Origin: Orthonyx spaldingii
Lineage: Eukaryota; Chordata; Aves; Passeriformes; Orthonychidae
Length of the DNA stretch: 64,000 nucleotides
Reading direction: 5' to 3'
Assembly (NCBI GenBank): GCA_013397795.1
Contig: VZTJ01002655.1
Coordinates: 123,400 to 187,399, forward strand
Position numbers and translations under genes: made by a program. The notes under the pieces were generated by a model. That model was not told where the DNA came from. It searched no databases and worked only from the letters and a program-made list of their open reading frames with translations. Of the stretch, positions 42,701 through 53,583 are shown piece by piece; position 1 is the stretch's first letter; each line of letters begins with the position of its first letter.

Positions 42701-45700
42701 TTGGTCCCATCAGCGTTAGGATAACTATGCTTTCCATATTGCACATTAACCATGCCAATTTTTCCACAAGAAATTACTGATTGAGAGAATTTTCATCAAG
42801 TTCCTGAACCTCTAATGTTTGGAAACATGATGCCTTTTCAAATCACTTCTTCACTTTGAAGGGTGAGTGATAGAGAAGTGAACAAGGTCTTGGCAAGCAA
42901 GTCTTCAGGAAGCAGACTGCCAATTTCAGAGGAAGAATTAATCAAGAGTATGTGGAGGGAGGCTATTATTTTGCTTTATCTTGTGCTTGCTGTGTATGTA
43001 AGGAGATTTACTGCCACGAGATGCCTTATCTTAGGAAAGAAGGATGCTGAAGTCCAGCAAAAGACAAAAATGTGCCCCAGTAGAGATGTAATTTTCATTC
43101 TAATATAGCAGCATTCTGTAATTTTCATCTAATCCAGGCTCTGCCAGGAAGTCCACCCTTACCAGGCCAGCAATACTCTGTGTCACACAACGCTGACCCA
43201 GAAGAACCCACCTGCAGTGTCTGATATGCCACTGTCTGAAAGCATTTAGTAAAAAAAGCCCTGATTTCTCTAATGTTGATCACAGCCATGCTTGATGGCT
43301 GTGTTTGCAAGAGGATTATCCTCCTTCCCTGAGGAATGGTTAGGATCAGGATATAAGTGCTCAAGTCTTAAAATCAGAGCTTCCTAAGATGAGTCTGAAG
43401 CTCTGCAGATGCATCACTGAGTCCCCACAGGGCTGAGCATGGCACTGCTTCAGATCAACCACAGCATCCTGAGGGCACACCCAGCCCACGAGGCTGTTTG
43501 CTAAGTGCTCTGGAACAGAGAATATTCATTTTTTTTGTAGACCAGTGACTAAAGCACAAACTCAGGAAAAAGATTCCTTGGCTGAGTCCTCCCTAAATGA
43601 GACCCAGGTTAGGTGGTCACTGAGCATCTGGCTCGGCACAGAGCTGGACTTGAAGCATTTAGGAAACCTGAATTTTGAAAATGAAATCACCTTGTCTGCT
43701 TAGACATTCACAACTCACTGCAGAGCTTAGGGCTGCAGTTTTGCTGCCAGACCCATTCCCAGCTTTCAGGCTGCAAGAGCTTATATGGATGTGGTCACGA
43801 GTGAAATAAATACATGTGTCAGAACGAGGTCCCTCGTTGCTCTGCCATCAATATTTTTCATTACTTGTTTTTAAAATAGATTGTTATGGTTCTATTATTT
43901 AGCAGAAAACAGTATAATGTGTTCACACATTACAAGAACATTTATGGGAGGAACATTATGCGCGGAGTAAATTAGAAGGAGTCTTCATATATTCTGATTA
44001 ATTCAAAATGCAGCTGTAAATCTTATCACTCGAGCACATTTAACTATCGCAAATTATATCATATAAAAAAACCCTCTCAGGGCTCCCCCCTCAAGTGCCA
44101 ATATTTACTGTGGCCACCCTTTTGCAGTGATAACCACTTGTCATTTATCAAGACCCGATCTTGCCACGACCAATAGCGAATGGTATCGACAGCTCCTCGC
44201 TGAACATAATTACTCAACGGGAACCATGGCAAATCAATTAATCAGGGTGTTCCTCAAGTTTAATTTTATGGCACTCCAGCACCAAGATAAGCAATCATTC
44301 ATGTTGCTTTGGGTGAATGAACTTTACCCACTGTGTTTACAACTGCTGAACAGTTTAGTACAAGTAATTGAGTGCTACAGGTTTAATCTTTCTCAAGGGC
44401 CCAGTTCTGCAGTGGGATGCAGTTCCTACTGAAGTCTTGAGAATGTTTCAGTTATCACCAGTTTGGAGCCAGGACTTGAAGCCCCTTTCTCAGGATGCTG
44501 AGCACCTAGGCAGGGTTTGGATCCACCAGGCCCAGGAGCAGATCTGTGCCCCAGCTGGCTCCAGTGAGCCTCTCCTGTAGGGTGTGCAGAAGGGAACAAG
44601 TTTGCAGGTGACACCCCAGAGGGACCTGGACAAGCTCTGGGCCCATGGGAACCTCATGAGGTCCAACAAGACCAAGTGCAGGTCAAGGGAGGGGATTCTG
44701 CCCCTCTGGTGAGACCCCACATGCAGTGCTGCATCCAGCTCCAGGGTCCCCAGCACAGGAAAGACACGGAAGTGTTGGAATGAGTCCAGAAGAAGCCACC
44801 AGCTGGTTAGAGGAATGGAGAGCCTCTCCTATGGCTGAGAGAATTTAGGTTGTTAAGCCTGGAGAAGAAAAAGCTCCAGAGAAACCTCACTGCAACCTTC
44901 CAGTACTTATATCAAAGACAGGTTTTTATCAGACCCTGTTGTGATAGGACAAGGGGTGATGGTTTTCAACTAAAAGAGGGTCAATGTAGATTTAAGAAAA
45001 AATTTTTACAATGAGGTTGGCGAAATACTGGCACAAGTTGCCTGGAGAGGTGGTGGATGCCCCATCCCTGGACATGTTCAAGGCCAGGTTGAATGGGGCT
45101 CTGAGCAAACTCGTCTGGTTGAAGATGTCCCTGCCCATGAGGGAGGGGGGCTGGACCAGATGGCCTTTAAAGGTCCCTTCCAACCCAAACCACTCCATGA
45201 TTCCACCAAACCAGAGCCATGAGTGTATGAGCAGTGTTTCAAACACAAGCAAGACAAGGCACAGCTCCCCAGTGCTGAGGTGAGGCCGTTCAGCAGAAGA
45301 TGCTCCAGGGTGGGATTTGGGCAGAGGTTCAATCCTCAGACCACTAAACCACAACACACAAACCCCACTCACTCTGTGCCTCCTTTCAATACCATAGTAT
45401 CGATCACACTTTAAGGTCCTCTGACAAAAAGAGCAATATAAAAGTTACCTATTACTCACAATACCTGCATTTACTGAAATCAATGGACTTTTTAACTACT
45501 AAAGAAGACGGCCTTATATTTGCAGTACACTGAAGTGCTTACATAAAACCAGGCTGTATGAAATATGCACATTGCTTACCTTGGTGAAACCACCTCATTA
45601 GTTCCCTTCTCCCCTCTGCAGTTGCTTCATGGGTCTCCAGTTACATATTTTCATGATGTATGTGGTGGTGCTGGCAGCAGCAGGCAGGAAAGCTCTGGCA

Positions 45701-48700
45701 GCTCTCAGCACACAGACCTTTTCCAAGTTACTACTTAAGGTGCTGCTTAAGCCATTAATAGGTGGGTCAGATCCTGAGTTCAGGAAAATTAGTGAGGATC
45801 TGTGGATTTCAGCTGGTGTTCCCAGCTTTACCCTAGTTATGATAAAAAAAAAAAAGAAAAGGTTTGTTGTTAAATATAAAGATCAATATGTGCCTGAAGA
45901 CTTGTGTTAAGATTTTTACTTTCTTCTAATATTTTCTAAGGAAAAAAAATTTACACCTATTATATGATAGGCCGAATATACACTAATAAAATATTGGGGT
46001 TTTCCCCTGTCCTCTGGCCAGAATAGCTCTTGACTTCGAAATAGAAGCCATGAAAATAACTGAATCTTTTCTTCAACGACAGAAAAAAGAAGTAGGAAAA
46101 TGAACATCACGAGTCACTGAGTTCACCTGTCTACTTTCTGTTTTGCAGCCATCAGCACCGAGGACCTAAGTGCCTGTGTTGGCCTGTCCCTTGGCATTAC
46201 AGCCATGAAGAAGAAACTGGGTTCAACTGTGTCATATTCTTACTGCAAAAAGACAGGATTCCTGAACAGGGGTACAGCAGCAGGGCAGGGGTCTCTTCAG
46301 GCACCTTGGGTCACTTCTTTTGGTCACTTGGGCATGGAGATTTGAGTAGGGTCACACAAGGTGTGAGGAAGGCAGCTCTGGTGTCATCCCCCAGACAAAG
46401 GGGGACCAAAGAAACTTTGGGTCCAAGTCTCCAGGAGTACTGATCCCTCTTAAAAGAGCAGGAATTAATGGAGCAATACCTGGATTAGAAATAGAGGCCG
46501 CGGGGTGGCTGGGAGGCTGCAGTCCACAGCAATGACAGACTGGGCATGCGTGGCAACTAAAGAAAGTCAAAATTGACTATTAAAGGTACTCAAAGAAGGT
46601 AGGAACCCCCAGATTTGTACATTTCATAACGAGCTATAGACAGTGTGATCTATTGCTTGTGTCCCACCCAGAAACCAAGTCTGGAGGAGTGCAGGCTCTC
46701 CAGGTCTTATCAGCTTAGAGGATTTGGGATGCTCAGCTTGTCACCTTGTGATAAGGTGGCAGGGCTCACCCCACAAGCAGGGCTGCCATCGATCCCGGGA
46801 GGCAGCTTCCTGATAGCCCCCCTCACGACTGATCTCACCTCCATTTAGCAGTTTCTGGAGCCTGTGTGGAAACAGCAGCTAAATAATCCCTGTGTAATTC
46901 AACTTTCCAGATGCTGAGAGCCACGGTGCAGTCGTGGAAGATATTATTCCCCGGATTAGAGGGGGAGATGCCAGTTACAGTGGAGGGCTGCTGAACAGCT
47001 GGGATGGCAAAATGTATCGTCACTGGGGAAGGTCATTAAAATATAATCCTGCTGTTATTGATTTCCAGGTAAGGCTTTTCTGCAGTTGAAGAAACTCTGC
47101 CGCTCTAAGGAATGAAAGTGTAGTCGAGCAGATCATTTCGTATTTTTATTGTGATCCCATCACAGAACAAGATTAAATGTAATGGGCCACTGATCTGGTA
47201 ACCTCTTATTCATTTCACAATGGGGAGTACATCTCCCACCGACCGCATCCTCAGGGAGACGGACAAGGAGCTTACTGCTGGATTAGTGCCAAGTTAAGTT
47301 TCTGATGTTTTCCCAACAGCTTCACAAGGAATTGCAGCTGCATTCATTCCTGTTATTCTCCCTGATGCTGTCCACCCTCCTGTATAAGCAGGGGGCTCAC
47401 AGGGGGCTGGGGAAGGTGTTTTGTTTCCCCCCCACCCAGCAATGGCTCTGCATAGACAGCCCCCCTCCAGGAGTTCTCTGAGCAGGGAGCTCCTGGCTAC
47501 TTTGCCAGGTGGGTCCTGTATTTCTCCACCCTCCAAAAAGAGGGTCTGTGGCCATAAAAATCAGCAAGGCTCTACTCTCCCTTTTGTTTCACTGATACCC
47601 CATAAAAAGGGAAGATCATTGAAGCATCTTATAGGGTTTCTCGGGGGGGAAGGAGACACATGAAAGCAGAGGGGATGGAAAGGGACACAGAAGAGCAACC
47701 CGACAAACAAATAATCCAGGGCAGAGCTGGCAGTGGTCAGCAGGACCACAAGTACCCCAAGATGCCAAGATGACCAGTCTGCTCCAGGAGCAGCTGTGGC
47801 ATGTGTGGAAAGGACCTCTGTCACGGCAGGGACATGCTGCCATTTCTATCCCTCTTGTCTTCATTTGAAAGCAGGTCTGAAAGCTCTGACAGAGAGTGGG
47901 AGAAGGGAAAATGGATTCAGGAATTATCTGTGTTATTGGCAGGGCAAGAAGGACTGTGCAAGCCTTCCTGGGCAGCACCTCGGTGGCGGAAAGATCTGAT
48001 AACACTGACGTGCTTTCAGTTCCAGCTGCAGGTTATTCACCTCTTTGCACAAGTTCCCATCAATTCTGGGCAAAATTTCTTGCAGTTTTCCAGTAAACCA
48101 CGGCCTGACCTCTCTGTTGGCTGCTCCAGAGCTGAGCGGTCATCCTGAAACCGGAGTGGACGATAAGTGCTCGTGTCCACTTCAGCAGCTCTTATCTGCA
48201 GCCCTCTCAGTTTGTCAAACAGACTTGTGCAAATTTGCCTAAGAGCTCTTCCCAAAGCCCAGCTGATCCTGATCCTCCCCATGAATCACTCTCACTGTGT
48301 CTTGCCCAGTGAGCTGACACTCAGCTCTTCTCCGGAATTCCTGGCCTAGGCAGGGAGCACTTGCACAGGGGCTTCAATGGACAAATGTCAATAAGTGTGC
48401 TCAGACAGTCCCAAGTTTAAATTTAGCTTTAATACTCATTTGAATATTAACATTCAGCTAGGCAAGTTCTAATTACAGCTGTCCAAACCGGCCTATTTTT
48501 GCTGACTGGTATAGAGGAACTGGATTTTGCTGCTGGAAATATGATGAGCGAGTTACAATCCTAAAGCTGTAGATGACAGTATTATTTCACAACATCAAAG
48601 GGCAAAAAATATATAGGCAAAATTCCTCATTCTCAGCATTTACTGGATATTTCACAATCTGGCCACTGCAAGTGATAGGATGGCAATAAATTTTGATGTT

Positions 48701-51361
48701 ACCCTCTGTCCAAAGCTCTTACCAAAACATTTTCTTCAAAAAGGCAAAAAGCATGCAAGAATCTCAGGGATTGTGACGGCACTAAGAAATCAGTCAAAAG
48801 AACGGGCTTACTGGGGTGTTTTAATTTATCATTCAAATCCATACTAAAACTCCAAAGCATGTCCAGAAAAGCCAATCCCACACAAACCTCCAAGATGAGG
48901 AAGGTTTTGGAACGGTGATTTCTCACTGGGGCCCATCAGTCGCAGCAACACATTTGCATGATGTACATGCAGCTGTCGAGGAAGACAAATGAGTTTTTCC
49001 CGAGTCCTGAATTTATCCAGCAATGTCACAGCATCCCAGTTGATGCCCAGCTGAAATTGTTTCCATGCTATCCATCTCCATCCCCCCGCAGCTGCAGCCC
49101 ATCCACGAAATCCTCCGCAGAAGCAACCTTGGCCACATGGAAACCAAACGGCAGCACCTGAGACGGGCTCTGGACGAGTTCCTGCTGGAATTCAACCCCT
49201 GCCGCTGTGGGCCGTGCCAGAACAACGGGGAGCCCGTGCTGGTGGGGGACACCTGCTCCTGCCTGTGCCGCCCCGGCTACAGAGGCCCTGCCTGCGAGCA
49301 GACCGAGCGCCGAGGTGAGAGCCCAGGGTGCTGCAGGGCAGGGGGAGAGGCAGCCGAGGGGATGGATTTCCCCCTGCACACGGCTACACCGACAGCTCCT
49401 GGCACCCACACATCCATCCCACTTTCGCTTCTGTATCGTTTGTGTCACTGCGTTATCCCGAGCAGCCCTGCAAGAGACTGAGGTTAGCAGCTCAGGACAA
49501 AGGGGCATGGCTTTAAATTGAAAAAGAGCAGGGTTAGGTTAGAGATAAAGAAGAAATTCTCTCCTGTGAGGGTGGTGAGGCCCTGGCACACGTTGTCCCA
49601 TCCCTGGAAATGTTCAAGGCCAGGTTGAACAGGGCTTGGAGAAACCTGGGATAGCAAAAGATGTCCCTGTCCATAGCAAGGGGTTGGAATGAAATGTTCC
49701 CTTTCAACCCAAACCATTCTATGGTTCTATGAAATAGAGTAGTGGAAATGAGGGTGTGTTTAATCCCTGGATTAAATCCAGGAAATCCTCTGGAGGGCTC
49801 GTGCCATCCCACTAAGGATGGCTGCTCCAAGGAGGAGAGGACAAACCTCAATAGGCAGGGAGGGGAGGGAAGGGGAAAGGCTCAGGTGAAGCAACTGCTC
49901 ACACAACGTGCCACCAAAAATGCCATTTTAGTAAAAAATTGCTACATTGCCAGATTTCCCACCCCCTCCCAGGATGCATTTTGACTAGAGGGAAGTGTCT
50001 ATTTTGGGGTGAAAAAATACGTTTTTCCAAAGTGACAGGCTTATATTTATGTTTTCTTTGTCACTTTCTATACTATCCTAAAAAGTTAAGTGGGTGGCAA
50101 AAAAAGCTGAGGTCGGAACAGGCTCTTTCATTTCCAAAAAAACTTACAGTTCTCTCTGGATATTTTTGTCCTGATTCATGATGACAAAAAAAAATTATAA
50201 AAAAATCTAAATCTCAGCACATGAAGCTGGCAGAAAAATCCATCTTCTGAGCAGTTCCACCAGGCAGAGCTCCAGGCCTTCAACCGTGGGCTCATCACTG
50301 GGGTCTCACCAGCAGAAAATCAAAGCTGCGATGAGATAAGGAGTTAGAGCAGAGCTGGGGAGATGGTTTGTGAGGCTGAATGCCAAAGCTTTGCTTCAGT
50401 GACTGCAAAGTGAGTTTCTTTAAAAAGTTCAGGTTCTTTAAGTTGGCTCCAAATCTCAGGAATTTGCTTGGGAAGCTCAGGACCTGCCACCAAAGCAGCG
50501 CATGGAACTGGCCACCCCTGTGCTCCTTGATTTTAGCAACAGTGGGGACAGGCACACTTCTAATTCATGGACAATTTTTCGTTTCAGATTTTCAGTCCCA
50601 ATACTCATTTAACACAAAACTAATTTTTTTTTTTAGCACAATGTTCCACCAGATGGAAAACGCAGCTTTCCAGCCAGCACTAAGTAAGAGCACACACATC
50701 CATTTGTGCTGTCTGGATTAATAAAGTGCCCAAGCCAGGCATGAAGGCCAGATGAGTAAATAAAAAACGACAGTAAATGACAGGCATCAAGCACTCCCAT
50801 CATTCAGGAGCACCGCCATAATCCATAGTATCGACCGCTCCTGACAACTCAGTCTGTACTGTAATGAAAAAGCTTTGAAATGACCCATCTCCAAAAGGAC
50901 TTTTCACAACATCCCCACAACGTTAGGAGACTTCTGCCCTCTGCCTTGGTCAGAGGTGAGAAAGTTGCTGCAGAGAGAGCTGTGAGCTGCCCTTTCGGAA
51001 AGGAAAACCAAGGCACAGGCTTTGAAATGAGCTGAGAAGGAAAAGAAACAGCTGTTGGTGTTTGGGGTGATGATGCTTCAAAGTGCCTTGATCTCAACAG
51101 CCTGGGCACGGCTGGGATGGAGCAGGGAGTCCATAAGCAGAGAGCTTACAGCCAGAGCTGAAATCCCTTTTTCTGTTTGTTTTCCCCTTTCTTTCCTGTG
51201 TGTCCCCAGGTGGTGAGACGGATGGGCGCTGGAGCTGCTGGTCGGGCTGGTCCCCGTGCCAGGCGGGGACGTCGCGGCGCAGCCGGCACTGCTCCAATCC
51301 GGCCCCACAGCACGGCGGGCGGCCCTGTGCTGGCAGAAACCTCCAGAGCAGGGCCTGCTGA
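33668..51361 (+). CDS. C8A: C8A, complement component C8 alpha chain (spliced gene, overall span)
   Basis: Secreted plasma protein of the membrane attack complex. C8 alpha joins C8 beta and C8 gamma, binds C5b-7 and is the first subunit to pass through the target membrane. Eleven coding exons chain in phase to 575 codons plus stop (human 584). Domain order: leader (residues 1-18 or so), TSP1 (CQLSQWSGWTDC), LDLRa (CNGDRDCRDGSDEDNC), MACPF with the signature YAKFIDDYGTHF in exon 7, EGF-like (CRCGPCQNNG to CRPGYRGPAC), C-terminal TSP1 (WSCWSGWSPC). Identity to human is high in blocks such as YNGEWREL and ERLYYGDDEKYFRKPYNF. The neighbour C8B is its convergent paralogue. Liver expression is expected from the family; no specific regulatory site was identified. 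Confidence 0.96.
34402..34422. repeat. (AT)n microsatellite
   Basis: About ten AT units in C8A intron 1. Confidence 0.95.
34435..34582 (-). CDS. exon-like open segment antisense in C8A intron 1
   Basis: A 148-base open segment on the minus strand between a good acceptor (GTTTTTTCCACCAG) and donor (ATAG|GTAGAT). It encodes EAVFQEMGSILRCPIQGFTI, then RTDQGLQVQYLGIKSWVSC and PPMRSLPFSI. No family recognised. It might be an upstream exon of the same unknown minus-strand gene as 27578-29331, or chance. It does not overlap C8A coding sequence. Confidence 0.22.
34691..34787 (+). CDS. C8A: C8A exon 2, propeptide border and first half of TSP1
   Basis: TTCCCCTTCACAG acceptor, AAA|GTAAGG donor, phase 2 in and 0 out. 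It encodes RSSRDVNSPAPVDCQLSQWS then GWTDCFPCQEKK, matching human VTCQLSNWSEWTDCFPCQDKK. The basic residues at the start parallel the processing site before the mature chain. WxxW (WSGW) is the usual C-mannosylation motif of TSP1. Confidence 0.95.
35626..35641. repeat. short (CA)n tract
   Basis: About seven CA units in C8A intron 2, upstream of exon 3. Confidence 0.9.
35736..35880 (+). CDS. C8A: C8A exon 3, second half of TSP1 and start of LDLRa
   Basis: TCTCTGTGCAG acceptor, ACAG|GTGAGT donor, phase 0 in and 1 out. It encodes HRYRRLERPAEFGGRQCAGH, LWDEQACRAETTC and GCGQDFQCKETG. GCGQDFQCKETG is identical to human in its second half, placing the first LDLRa cysteines. Confidence 0.95.
36979..37123 (+). 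CDS. C8A: C8A exon 4, LDLRa and C8-gamma linkage insert
   Basis: CACTTTAG acceptor, GG|GTAAGT donor, phase 1 in and 2 out. It encodes GRCIKRHLVCNGDRDCRDGS then DEDNC, the calcium-binding LDLRa core (D, D, D, E ligands present). It then encodes EDEDIESPCEHLFPIPGAEK. The cysteine in SPCEHL aligns with the human C8 alpha cysteine that is disulfide-bonded to C8 gamma. Confidence 0.96.
37750..37826 (+). mobile_element. short CR1 LINE 3' end
   Basis: ggggttggaacgagagggtc, aggtccctcccaacccaaac, cattctaggattttatga: a plus-oriented CR1 terminus in C8A intron 4. Confidence 0.88.
38704..38893 (+). CDS. C8A: C8A exon 5, MACPF start
   Basis: TTCTTTCCCAG acceptor, CTG|GTAAGT donor, phase 2 in and 0 out. 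It encodes YNILTQEWRQNIYDPGFFGG, then LCEYVYNGEWRELQYDAACE and RLYYGDDEKYFRKPYNFHIY. Very close to the human C8 alpha sequence over the same exon. Confidence 0.97.
40144..40344 (+). CDS. C8A: C8A exon 6, MACPF with first transmembrane hairpin
   Basis: A 201-base exon in phase 0 on both sides (TTTTAG and AAG|GTAAAA). It encodes AHADSGFTSEFYDDSKDLLD, ALKSDKSTAAGFTIGIGPGS and GAVMLNLGLTLSGGKGS, ending in FTQYNAK. In the MACPF fold this covers the helical cluster that unfolds into the first membrane hairpin (TMH1). The glycine-rich, alternating apolar pattern is kept. Confidence 0.95.
41635..41875 (+). CDS. C8A: C8A exon 7, MACPF signature
   Basis: CTTTACCTGCAG acceptor, AAAG|GTCAGA donor, phase 0 in and 1 out. 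It encodes VTKVQTARFKMRRDNIVLDE, LPDTYNYG and MYAKFIDDYGTHFMTSG. YAKFIDDYGTHF fits the MACPF/CDC signature (Y, six residues, F/Y, GTH, F/Y) exactly. Confidence 0.97.
44580..45212 (+). mobile_element. CR1 LINE 3' segment, longest copy
   Basis: About 630 bases, plus-oriented, in C8A intron 7. It runs from gaacaagtttgcaggtgaca through gaggtccaacaagaccaagt and aagcctggagaagaaaaagc to ccaacccaaaccactccatg, so it spans the end of the CR1 pol region and its 3' UTR. Frames are broken. Confidence 0.92.
46149..46271 (+). CDS. C8A: C8A exon 8, MACPF second transmembrane hairpin region
   Basis: TTCTGTTTTGCAG acceptor, phase 1 in and 1 out, with an unusual GGG|GTACAG donor. It encodes AISTEDLSACVGLSLGITAM, KKKLGSTVSYSYCKK and TGFLNRG. 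It aligns with human ITSRDITTCFGGSLGIQYED and HCKKFGGGK, keeping the two cysteines, but is the most diverged MACPF exon. Confidence 0.9.
46911..47068 (+). CDS. C8A: C8A exon 9, end of MACPF
   Basis: CAACTTTCCAG acceptor, CAG|GTAAGG donor, phase 1 in and 0 out. It encodes DAESHGAVVEDIIPRIRGGD, ASYSGGLLNSWDG and HWGRSLKYNPAVIDFQ. VEDII-R-RGG and WGRSLKYNP-VIDF are strongly conserved with human. Confidence 0.96.
49092..49314 (+). CDS. C8A: C8A exon 10, EGF-like module
   Basis: TCCCCCCGCAG acceptor, CGAG|GTGAGA donor, phase 0 in and 1 out. It encodes LQPIHEILRRSNLGHMETKR, QHLRRALDEFLLEFNPCRCG, PCQNNGEPVLVGDTCSCLCR and PGYRGPACEQTERR. All six EGF cysteines are present. Confidence 0.97.
49480..49735 (+). 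mobile_element. CR1 LINE 3' fragment
   Basis: ggttaggttagagataaaga, atgttcaaggccaggttgaa, aacccaaaccattctatggt then tctatga: a plus-oriented CR1 with an intact terminal repeat, in the last C8A intron. Confidence 0.93.
51210..51361 (+). CDS. C8A: C8A exon 11, C-terminal TSP1 and stop
   Basis: TGTCCCCAG acceptor, phase 1 in, ending in TGA at 51359-51361. It encodes GGETDGRWSCWSGWSPCQAG, TSRRSRHCSNPAPQHGGRPC and AGRNLQSRAC. Human ends AC at the same place. Confidence 0.97.
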
Positions 51362-51675
51362 GAGCTCATGGTGCCTGGAGCAGGGTGGTTTGGAAGCTGC
51401 GCTGGGCTATAAAAACTCCAGGCGTGCGATGGAATTACCCCCGAGAGGAAGAATCGATTGGTGATGCGTTTCTGTGTGTGCTGGGTTCACTGTGTAAAAC
51501 CTGACCGACTGCTCCGGTGGGTTTGCCCCCCCCAGATGGGATGGGAGCCCCACCAGATGGGACGAGAGCCCCACCAGTGCCCAACACCACTGCTGCAGCA
51601 CAGGAGATGGTAAAAAACCCACCCAAAGGAGATGGCTTTGCTGCTGGGTGACCGCGAGGCTACAGCGTGCCATGA

Positions 51676-51681
51676 AATAAA
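51676..51681 (+). terminator. C8A poly(A) signal candidate
   Basis: AATAAA 315 bases after the C8A stop. Further AATAAA copies at 51954-51959 and 51958-51963 could serve a longer 3' UTR. Confidence 0.6.
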
Positions 51682-51999
51682 TTCACTGCGAGTGTTTACA
51701 TAACTGAGCTTGACTCTCGGGGAGTTTATATATTTTCCTTTGGGTAACACATGAAAAGCTCACGATCCTTGCGTTCCTATGCAGTTGGTATTGACATATG
51801 TACCACGAAACTTTTGTAAGTTGGCACTGTCAGATTTGTATGTCCAGCATATTGGCCAGGGCTGCATTTGCAGCAAAGCCATATGCTGCTCTGCATGGAG
51901 AAGGCTTCAGCCTAAAGATGTAAAATGTAAGCCCAAACTGATGAGGAATTTAAAATAAATAAAGTAATAAATTGAGAATGCTCGTTGGGCAGAGGATGT

Positions 52000-53552
52000 T
52001 CACACACAAGCAAAGGCTTTTCCTCTGTAAGATCAGTGATGAATTGACTATTAGCACGCAGGCATTTTATCTCCCAGGCACACAGAGCCTGAGAAGATGC
52101 TAACAGGCTGCTTGATTTAAGGGGCTTTTTTGAATGTGAGACGTAAATCTCAGCACAAGAATGCACACAGTATTGAACTGCGTCCAGAGACCACGGCGAG
52201 AGCCTGCAGCTCCCTCTTCTTAATGAACTGCCACAAAAACCTGGGGTGGACGGAAGGCGAATGGCACTTCATTTTATTGAGCTTTTCATTGCAAGGGGAG
52301 AAGGGGGGAAAAAAAAGCCCTGAGAAGGAATCAGGCATTATGAACAACAGCACCAAAACCTCAAAGCACAAAGCAACCCTTCTGTAGACATTTGAATGGA
52401 GAGAGGGAGTAGAAAGGAATCGTGGTTTAGTGAAAGAAATTGCTCAGGTGCTTGGAAATGCTTGTTTTTCAACTGTGTGTCAGTGGGAATTTACAGGCTG
52501 ACACTCAGCTGATGTAAATCAGCATTGCTCCTTCACTGCAGCTGATTTATGGCACCTGAAGATCTGGCCCCATATTTTCTTTTGTGGGCATGTTTGCCAA
52601 AGGCCAATTTTTTCACCACTTCTCTTTTGCTTGTAAATGAAACTACGGGCTGAAAACAACAAACCATGTTGTCTCAAACCCTGAGATGGATTGGTCTGTG
52701 ACAAATCCCTTTGCTGAGGGGCAAAGCTGTGGCCTTTTGGGCCAACTTTGCTATTCCAGGTGACGGAGCCATTCACCCAGAGAGGAATTTTCTCCCAAGG
52801 GCTTGAATCTGATGTCTTCTGTGTTAGGAAACGCAGCAGCAAGAAGCACCCACGGATTGGTGTGACTTAGACATCCCAGAGGAATGTGAAATGTGGGATC
52901 ACAAGAGGTGATTTAATGAATGCTGTTTGGCATTGGGCTGCCAGGTTGTGTGGAAACACGAGACAGGGCTCTTACACCAAGGACCAGTTTGGCTCACAAG
53001 CAGTTCTTACCTTTACATCGACTTCTTAGCACTCAGGAAAATGCCTGCAAGTAAATGGGTACAAAGTCACCTCAGTCAGAAAGCCAAGTACGCTTCTTTT
53101 TTGACCAGAGGGGAGAAATTAATGAACAGAAAGATCTGATGCCTTGGAGGCTGGGAAAAGATGGGGCCTGCAGGAAAACAACATGCATCCTCAGCTTTCA
53201 GAGCTGTTTCGAGAAGGATAAATCACAGAAGAACCACAAAAACAAAAAAAGAAAAAAGAAAAAAAAAGAAAGAATCCAAGTGATTAAAGAAACTGCATGC
53301 AAAATGCCACATGAAACATATAAATAAGAGCAGAAAACCCTGTTTTGCCTGCCAGTTGTTCACTCTCATCACTCACCTCACAGCCCAAGGCACTGAGACA
53401 CAAACCCGAGGGCTTCCTTCAAACACCAGAGGCAGGTGGGTCATGCCCCTCTCATCTCCCTGCAGCCCCCAACATCCACATGCTGCAACCCAGGAGCAGC
53501 AAAGCTCAAATCAGAAGAAAGGAAGAAGCTGCCTGCAAGGTTTGGGGGGAAA

Positions 53553-53583
<31 letters not shown>

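Noticed and set aside
49068..49508. 146-codon minus-strand open frame over C8A exon 10
   Set aside because: GC-rich antisense shadow of the EGF exon.
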